Shown piece by piece: positions 59,701-64,000 of a stretch of 64,000 nt of DNA. The DNA lies in the NCBI RefSeq assembly GCF_036588685.1, contig NC_086380.1, forward strand, positions 37,152,692 to 37,216,691. The letters are read 5' to 3'. A program made the position numbers and the translations under genes. Each line of letters starts with the position of its first letter. Position 1 is the stretch's first letter. Origin of the DNA: Mytilus trossulus (Eukaryota; Mollusca; Bivalvia; Mytilida; Mytilidae). Below the pieces are notes generated by a model. The model had not been told where the DNA came from. It ran no database searches and saw nothing but the letters and a program-made list of their open reading frames with translations.

Positions 59701-60636
59701 TAATTGAATTATGATCACTGAAATTGAAGATATCAAAGTAAACATAATATGGGAGGAGAATTGTTGTAGACTATTTAGCAACTTTATAAAAAAAAAATGC
59801 AAATGCAAAGGAACATGCATGAACTGCAAACATGAAAATGTAAATATAAAACGTAACTTGTGTCACCTTGGCGAGAGTACCAACATAGGATTCAGATGTA
59901 CAATTAAACAAATAATTAATTTCAATTATTCGTTTGTTCATTTCATCCATCTAATTGTAATAATAAAAATTTGTAAAACTTAAAATAAAGATTGTGATAA
60001 ATGTTTGTTTAAAAACCCATATGATCCAATAAAATGTATAATCAGCTCGCACTGGACCATACGCGTATACTCATATGGTCTGACCGTACGCGTATGGTCA
60101 GACCATACGAGTATACGTTTACGGTCCGGACCGTACGCGTACGGTCCAAATACTCATATGGTCTGGAACATATATAAACCGATTACATTCTTCATTGAAT
60201 TTGGTTTTGAAATAATTTTCGTCTGGTTCTCTGGTCATCAACCGGATTAGGAAGCCAAATATGAATAGTTTTTTTTAAAGTTTGAATAATGAATCACATC
60301 CACCTCATTTAATCTCTAACGTACATGTAGTTGTCTCATTGGCAATCATGTCACATCTCCTGGTTTTATAAACAAAGAATCCAGCTCAATGAAAGTATCC
60401 TAGAATATGTCCTAAGATATGTCTTAGGACATTATTTAGGATGTGTCTGAGACCTGTCTTAGGATGTTAAACAAAGCTGTCTTAGGACAGTCCTAACTAC
60501 GATGGTCCTATGACCATCATAACACATTTATTTAATTGAAAAAAATATGCCTCAGACACGTCCTCAATAATGTCCTAAGACATATCTCAGGACATATTCT
60601 AGGATACTTTCATATAAAAGTCATCCTCCCTCTCTT

Positions 60637-60674
<38 letters not shown>

Positions 60675-63349
60675 TACTAAAATACAATAAACGATTTTCA
60701 TGACGTCACAATAGGAAATTCAGAAGAAACCAAGAAAATTTAACGTCACAATTAAGATTCGACTAATCATTTGCCGAGAACAGATTTTTCACTAGAGTCT
60801 GGTAGAGAGGAGAAATATTTTTTCTCACACCGGTCAAGAAATGTGAAAATAGCGCAAAAATTAGAGAAATATGAGTTAACCTTCACTTTTTTGGTAGATA
60901 ACATTTAATTTATCGGGTTATTTTCAAGGTCAACAAAACCAACTTATATCCATAAAGATTTCACACCTTCGAACAGACCAGGGATTACGATTGAAATTTA
61001 CAAAGGAACAGACAAATTATCAACGACGGTTTACATCGGAGAATTATTATCCTTGAAAATAACTGGACCAGGTATGTAATTAAATCTGTTTAGGATGAAG
61101 TACATGTAAGCTTTCATTACAACTGTGGTATCCTCGATAGGTTTAGTTGAACTTTACTCCAAACATAAATTAAAAAATTAAAAAATTAAAATATCAGAAT
61201 ATCTGTTTTTATCGATTTGAAAAATAACAAGATGCTCCTAAGAGCCGGAATCTCTCCCTAGTGAAAGCTATAATTTTAATATAGATTGGCTCTTATTGCA
61301 ATTAGTTATGTTCGCTTATTTGTTATTAATCCTAGTGGCAAATTAATTAGGAATTAGTCCTTTAATTTGAATTGCTAATAAGAGAACATAGAGAGAAATA
61401 AAATTTGTAGATTCTATTTTGCTGTATCTTTAGGTTTTAAATATAATATTTTTGACAAAAATGCCCCCAAAATAGGTAAACATCATCACTCAGAAGAAAA
61501 AAAACTTCTATTAGTACTCGGTTGACAATGTTGCCATGCTAACATATTTGAAAAGCGGTTTGCGATTAACATCTTTGTTTATTACAATTTCACTCTAATA
61601 GTTTTGGTATCTGCAAAAAATGCAAAAATGGGTTTAAACTATCTCTCAAAAAGGATAACTTCTGTTACTATGTTCAAATTGGATATTTGGCCAAGTTCAA
61701 CTATTTCATGTATTTGTTAATCTTATTTTGCTGCACGTTTTGCTATATTACTATTTCTCTCTTTCTGTGAAAGACAAATGATAACTACACTATAAATATT
61801 AACTAAAAACTATATCTGAGAAAGCCCAAAACAACACTAGATATAGGAAGATGTGGTGTGAGTGCCAATGAGACAACTCTCCATCCAAATAACAATTTAA
61901 AAATTAAACCATTATAGGTTAAAGTACGGCCTTCAACACGGAGCCTTGGCTCACACCGAACAACAAGCTATAAAGGGCCCCAAAATTACTAGTGTAAAAC
62001 CATTCAAACGGGAAAACCAACGGTCTAATCTATATAAACAAAACGAGAAACGAGAAACACGTATATATTACATAAACAAACGACAACCACTGTACATCAG
62101 ATTCCTGACTTAGGACAGGTGCAAACATTTGCAGCGGGATTAAACTGTCTATATACCGTCTGCGGATGAAAACAGACAAAAATCACAGTTAGCATATTGA
62201 GTTTTTTATGAACTTAGTGACTCATACCTTATGTTTTAATTTCTATATAGATTAAAATACAAAATAATATGATATAATATATCACTGTTGTTTATGATAT
62301 GAAAAACAAGCAGGTAATTTTATTATTTCAAGATAGATGTTCCGCACCATACGACTATTTTGACCGTACGCAAATACTCGTATGGTCTTGTACGAGCTTG
62401 ATCATTCATGTACTAGACCCATTTGGATTTATTTTTGACAAACATTTATCAAAAAATATCTATTGATTTCAAGATTTTATTGAGTATAACAAATTATTAT
62501 TATACTAATTAGATGAATAAAGTGAAAAAGTTAACATTAAATTCATTGAAATTAAATAGTTTCTTATTCAAATGTCTATCTAAATCCTATTTTTTCACTT
62601 TCGCCCCGGTTGACACTTGCTGTACTAGTATATACAATTTTGTTCATGCATGTTCATTTGCATTTTCATCTCTTGTTTGCAAAAGGCAAGCTTGCATGTT
62701 TTTGCGGAAGCATGAATGAAATTCCTTCTGTTTTCCAACGTGCAGTTTCAATTTTGCGTGTCAAAATTTTTATATCACTTATAACATAACAAGAGTTCAA
62801 TATGCCAAATCACATGATAGTTTTACAGACTGCATACTTGCATAAATTATATCATCAACCCTACTCCTCCCCCTGATGAAAGTAAAATAGCTACCCTTTT
62901 CAATCTTTGCATTATTTTTTGACACTGTTTTATTATATTTTCACATTGGTATTTGAACAGGATTTTTAATCATTTCTGTCCAGTATCATCCGTATCATGC
63001 CGTGATATACAGGAGATAAACTTTAAGTTTTTATCCCAATTACAATTTTAATATTTTATATCAAATCGAGATTGCGGTTACTCTTATCTGTAATTTACAC
63101 TGGTATCTAATAAACTTGACCACTTTCTTATAATTTTGCAGACCGTACGCGTACAGTTCGACCGTATGGGTATTTTGAAATACTCATATGGTCTGGAACA
63201 TAGACATCTATCTTAACAAATTGTTTAAGATCACGTAAACATTATAACAATGTATTTGGTTTGTTTTTTTGCTTTACAGGTAACAGCAAAGTGTTTCCTA
63301 TCAATTGTAACGCAACCAGCAATAATATTGTATACCCGCTGTGGGCTAA
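50690..63349 (+). CDS. ZP gene 2: zona pellucida domain protein, 5' part (6 exons, runs off window)
   Basis: Exons 50690-50753 (ATG at 50718), 51928-52012, 54594-54760, 56191-56333, 60929-61071 and 63280-63349 join in one frame with AG/GT borders. The protein begins MAVAAVVCILSLLYFSTIV, a likely signal peptide. Next is a Thr/Pro linker (TSPPPPLEF), then a ZP-N-like region with Cys residues in YYCILGCSNG, TMCHIFDGTCQWK and YYYELECKTGG. A linker leads to VYIGELLSLKITGPG and FPINCNATSNN, the start of ZP-C. Several NxS/T sequons suit a secreted glycoprotein. The remaining ZP-C, cleavage site and anchor should lie past 64000, as in ZP gene 1. It is a tandem paralogue of gene 1. The first exon has an acceptor upstream, implying a non-coding 5' exon further left. 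Confidence 0.85.
50948..51312 (+). repeat. Family A reference copy in ZP gene 2 intron 1
   Basis: Starts ATAGGAAGATGTGGTGTGAG and runs to CCAAACCTTCTCCCTTTTTC. Near-identical to 61838-62146 over the shared 305 bp. Confidence 0.9.
51640..51800 (+). repeat. Family E copy
   Basis: GCACATTCAAACTCATAAAT, GACAAAGTCATGGCTAAAAA and AGGTGCTCCGGAAGCGTAAG. The last phrase is the reverse complement of the family D start, so D and E look like parts of one element. Confidence 0.65.
51928..52012 (+). CDS. ZP gene 2 exon 2 (signal end, Pro-rich linker)
   Basis: Acceptor TTTTTTTATTTCAG, 28 codons plus one base, donor GTGAGT. Confidence 0.75.
52774..53013 (-). repeat. Family A copy
   Basis: CTGATGTACAGTAGTTGTCG, CCCGTTTGAATGGTTTAACA, TGGATGGAGAGTTGTCTC. 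Truncated at the right end. Confidence 0.8.
53014..54047. other. Intronic AT-rich DNA of ZP gene 2
   Basis: Nothing recognised. Confidence 0.5.
54048..54345 (+). repeat. Family D copy 3
   Basis: ACTGCTTACCCTCTTAGAGC, ATAGCATTGTCAGTTCGTTT, ATCCCTTTGGTATCTTTCG. Confidence 0.7.
54594..54760 (+). CDS. ZP gene 2 exon 3 (ZP-N, first half)
   Basis: Acceptor AATTTTAG, donor GTAAGT. Includes YCILGCSNGQVQNISG and VIDFGNGTMC. Confidence 0.8.
55189..55526 (+). repeat. Family B copy 4
   Basis: AAAATTGAAAATGGAAATGG, TGTCAAAGAGACAACAACCC, TGAGATCTCAACCCTCCCCC. Close to copies 1 and 2. Confidence 0.85.
55795..55890 (+). repeat. Family E fragment
   Basis: GAGGCAATCGAAATTCAAAA, CCATTATGGCTAAATTG. Weak copy. 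Confidence 0.5.
56191..56333 (+). CDS. ZP gene 2 exon 4 (ZP-N, second half)
   Basis: Acceptor TTCCCTTTCAG, donor GTAAGT. Includes HPYYYELECKTGGYVARATA. Confidence 0.85.
56584..57975. mobile_element. 1.39-kb element with GATCGTAG-type motif arrays in both arms
   Basis: Left end CAGTACCACTGGGCCACGAT is mirrored by ATCGTGGTCTAGTGGGACTG at the right. Between the ends, dozens of 9-12 bp words of the form GATCGTAGTRAGA or their complements run in blocks of alternating orientation (56590-56880, 56885-57070, 57670-57960). A family A copy sits in the middle. No transposase. The target-site duplication was not resolved. Confidence 0.75.
57200..57389 (-). repeat. Family A copy nested in the 1.39-kb element
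   Basis: CGTTGGTTTTCCCGTTTAAA, GGGGCCCTTTATAGCGTGC, CACATCTTCCTATATCTAT. Confidence 0.8.
57976..58660. other. Intronic DNA of ZP gene 2, nothing recognised
   Basis: AT-rich, no frame or repeat of note. Confidence 0.5.
58662..58848 (+). repeat. Family A subfamily copy
   Basis: AGATGTGGTATGATTGCCAA, GGTCACCGTATGGCCTTCAA, GCTATAAAAGGCCCCGGAG. Confidence 0.8.
59418..60170. mobile_element. CGTACGCG-family long-TIR element, copy 3
   Basis: TGTTCCAGACCGTATGAGTA and TACTCATATGGTCTGGAACA with TATA on both sides. Interior shared with copy 2. Sits in ZP gene 2 intron 4. Confidence 0.85.
60389..60613. repeat. 225-bp foldback with TCCTAAGACA-type words
   Basis: ATGAAAGTATCCTAGAATAT is mirrored by ATATTCTAGGATACTTTCAT. 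Within the arms TCCTAAGACA/TGTCTTAGGA words repeat. No coding frame. Confidence 0.85.
60639..60671. repeat. (TA)n microsatellite
   Basis: About 16 TA units next to the foldback. Confidence 0.85.
60690..60790. repeat. Partner of the short repeat at 19412
   Basis: TTTTCATGACGTCACAATAG, GGAAATTCAGAAGAAACC. Contains a TGACGTCA octamer. Confidence 0.45.
60929..61071 (+). CDS. ZP gene 2 exon 5 (start of ZP-C)
   Basis: 143 nt, phase 2 in and phase 1 out, identical to ZP gene 1 exon a. Encodes ITIEIYKGTDKLSTTVYIGE and LLSLKITGPG. Confidence 0.85.
61838..62146 (+). repeat. Family A copy in ZP gene 2 intron 5
   Basis: Near-identical to 50948-51256; one difference seen (ACAACCACTG against ACAACTACTG). 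Shorter at the 3' end. Confidence 0.9.
62338..63200. mobile_element. CGTACGCG-family long-TIR element, copy 4
   Basis: Left end TGTTCCGCACCATACGACTA, right end TACTCATATGGTCTGGAACA, with TAGA on both sides (62334-62337 and 63201-63204). The arms are shorter and the interior differs from copies 2 and 3. Lies in ZP gene 2 intron 5. Confidence 0.75.
63280..63349 (+). CDS. ZP gene 2 exon 6
   Basis: 70 nt, acceptor GCTTTACAG, donor GTATGT, same phases as ZP gene 1 exon b. Confidence 0.8.
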
Positions 63350-63504
63350 GTATGTTTTTAAAAAAAACTTATGCTTATATTTCAGACATAAAGTCAACAT
63401 ATGTTTAAATTGAATAAATGTTAGCAGTCGCGGTTTACACATAAACGCCGTATGATGTTTTCTGCCCTTCATATAGTGTTTGTTCATAAATGTATACACA
63501 TGAA

Positions 63505-64000
63505 AAACAAACAGTATTATTTATTTACTCACATGAAACAAACCGGGATGTGGTATTCAGTACGTTGGTGAAACTGGCCGATATTTATCTAAAGGCATTC
63601 AAGAACATCTCTATCGTTTTAAAAGACCCAATAAATGAAAAAGTATCATTTATTAACATCTTAAGAAGCACAATCATCCTATTAAATATTTAGCAGTACA
63701 ACCTTTAGAAGTAGTAAATAAGCAGCCTGGTGAATCTCATTCAAAGTTTGTACGATCACGGAAAATAATTGAATTAAATTGGATTAAAAAATTACAGACA
63801 GTCTACCCTCTCGGTCTTAATGATAATATCATAGGAATTGGTAATAATCTAGAACCGATTCCGTTAACATTTTGGATATGGTTTTTAAACCTGTTCGTAA
63901 AAATCGTTCTTTTGGTCGAAGAAAAAATCGCAATCAAAGACAATTTCGAACCAATCATACCAATATTTCAGATTTTTTCAAAAAAAAACAACGGCAGACA
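63505..64000 (+). pseudogene. Penelope-like GIY-YIG endonuclease remnant
   Basis: CGIQYVGETGRYLSKGIQEH is a GIY-YIG nuclease start in its Penelope form (GIQ-YVG), with Arg in GRYLSK. After a TGA and a gap the frame resumes with LAVQPLEVVNKQPGESHSKF and RKIIELNWIKKLQTVYPLGL, then a Lys/Arg-rich tail. The nuclease would nick target DNA for insertion. Reverse transcriptase is absent upstream. It is opposite in strand to the remnant at 42005-43620 and lies in a ZP gene 2 intron. Confidence 0.85.

Overview
This is AT-rich, intron-rich, repeat-dominated animal DNA. The interspersed repeats, Penelope-like elements, LINE fragments and long satellite DNA point to a bivalve mollusc. A mussel (Mytilus) is my best guess, because I recognise the repeat families, but I could not run a database search. 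There are no bacterial operons, tRNA or rRNA genes, and no CRISPR arrays. Most of the window is repeats; two related protein-coding genes are visible from 36 kb onward.

Layout. 1-4956 and 9508-about 13400 are one satellite array (monomer about 379 bp), split by a 4551-bp DNA transposon at 4957-9507 with long terminal inverted repeats (TIRs) and a clean 5-bp target-site duplication. The transposon carries a decayed LINE that is itself interrupted by a small element. 13400-16376 is a different repeat: a 1.33-kb tandem duplication built from degenerate subunits of about 120 bp rich in CCGGA/TCCGG dyads. 16.4-30.7 kb is gene-poor DNA holding several non-autonomous DNA transposons, foldbacks and LINE debris. 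30.8-33.96 kb is a minus-strand Ty3/Gypsy-type remnant: LTR, primer-binding site, gag with CCHC knuckle and protease, then an internal loss of reverse transcriptase and a broken integrase N-terminus. 34.3-34.5 kb is a Penelope-type fragment with a hammerhead-like core.

Genes. ZP gene 1 (visible exons 36065-39681, plus strand, 5' part missing) encodes the C-terminal half of a zona pellucida domain protein: ZP-C exons, an RRKR furin-type site and a hydrophobic C-terminal tail. ZP gene 2 (exons 50690-63349, plus strand, runs off the window) encodes the N-terminal half of a paralogue: signal peptide, linker, ZP-N and the start of ZP-C. Two exons present in both genes have the same intron phases and similar protein, so they are tandem duplicates about 24.9 kb apart. 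Such proteins are typically secreted or membrane-anchored and polymerise into extracellular or egg-coat matrices; that role is inferred from the family.

Introns and spacers carry Penelope-like reverse transcriptase (41.6-43.6 kb) and GIY-YIG (63.5-64 kb) remnants and many copies of a few dispersed families (here called A, B, D, E). They also hold long-TIR elements whose ends are arrays of short motifs, and two near-perfect foldbacks (41.1 and 60.4 kb). That several unrelated-looking families end in short-motif arrays is the most unusual general property of the window.
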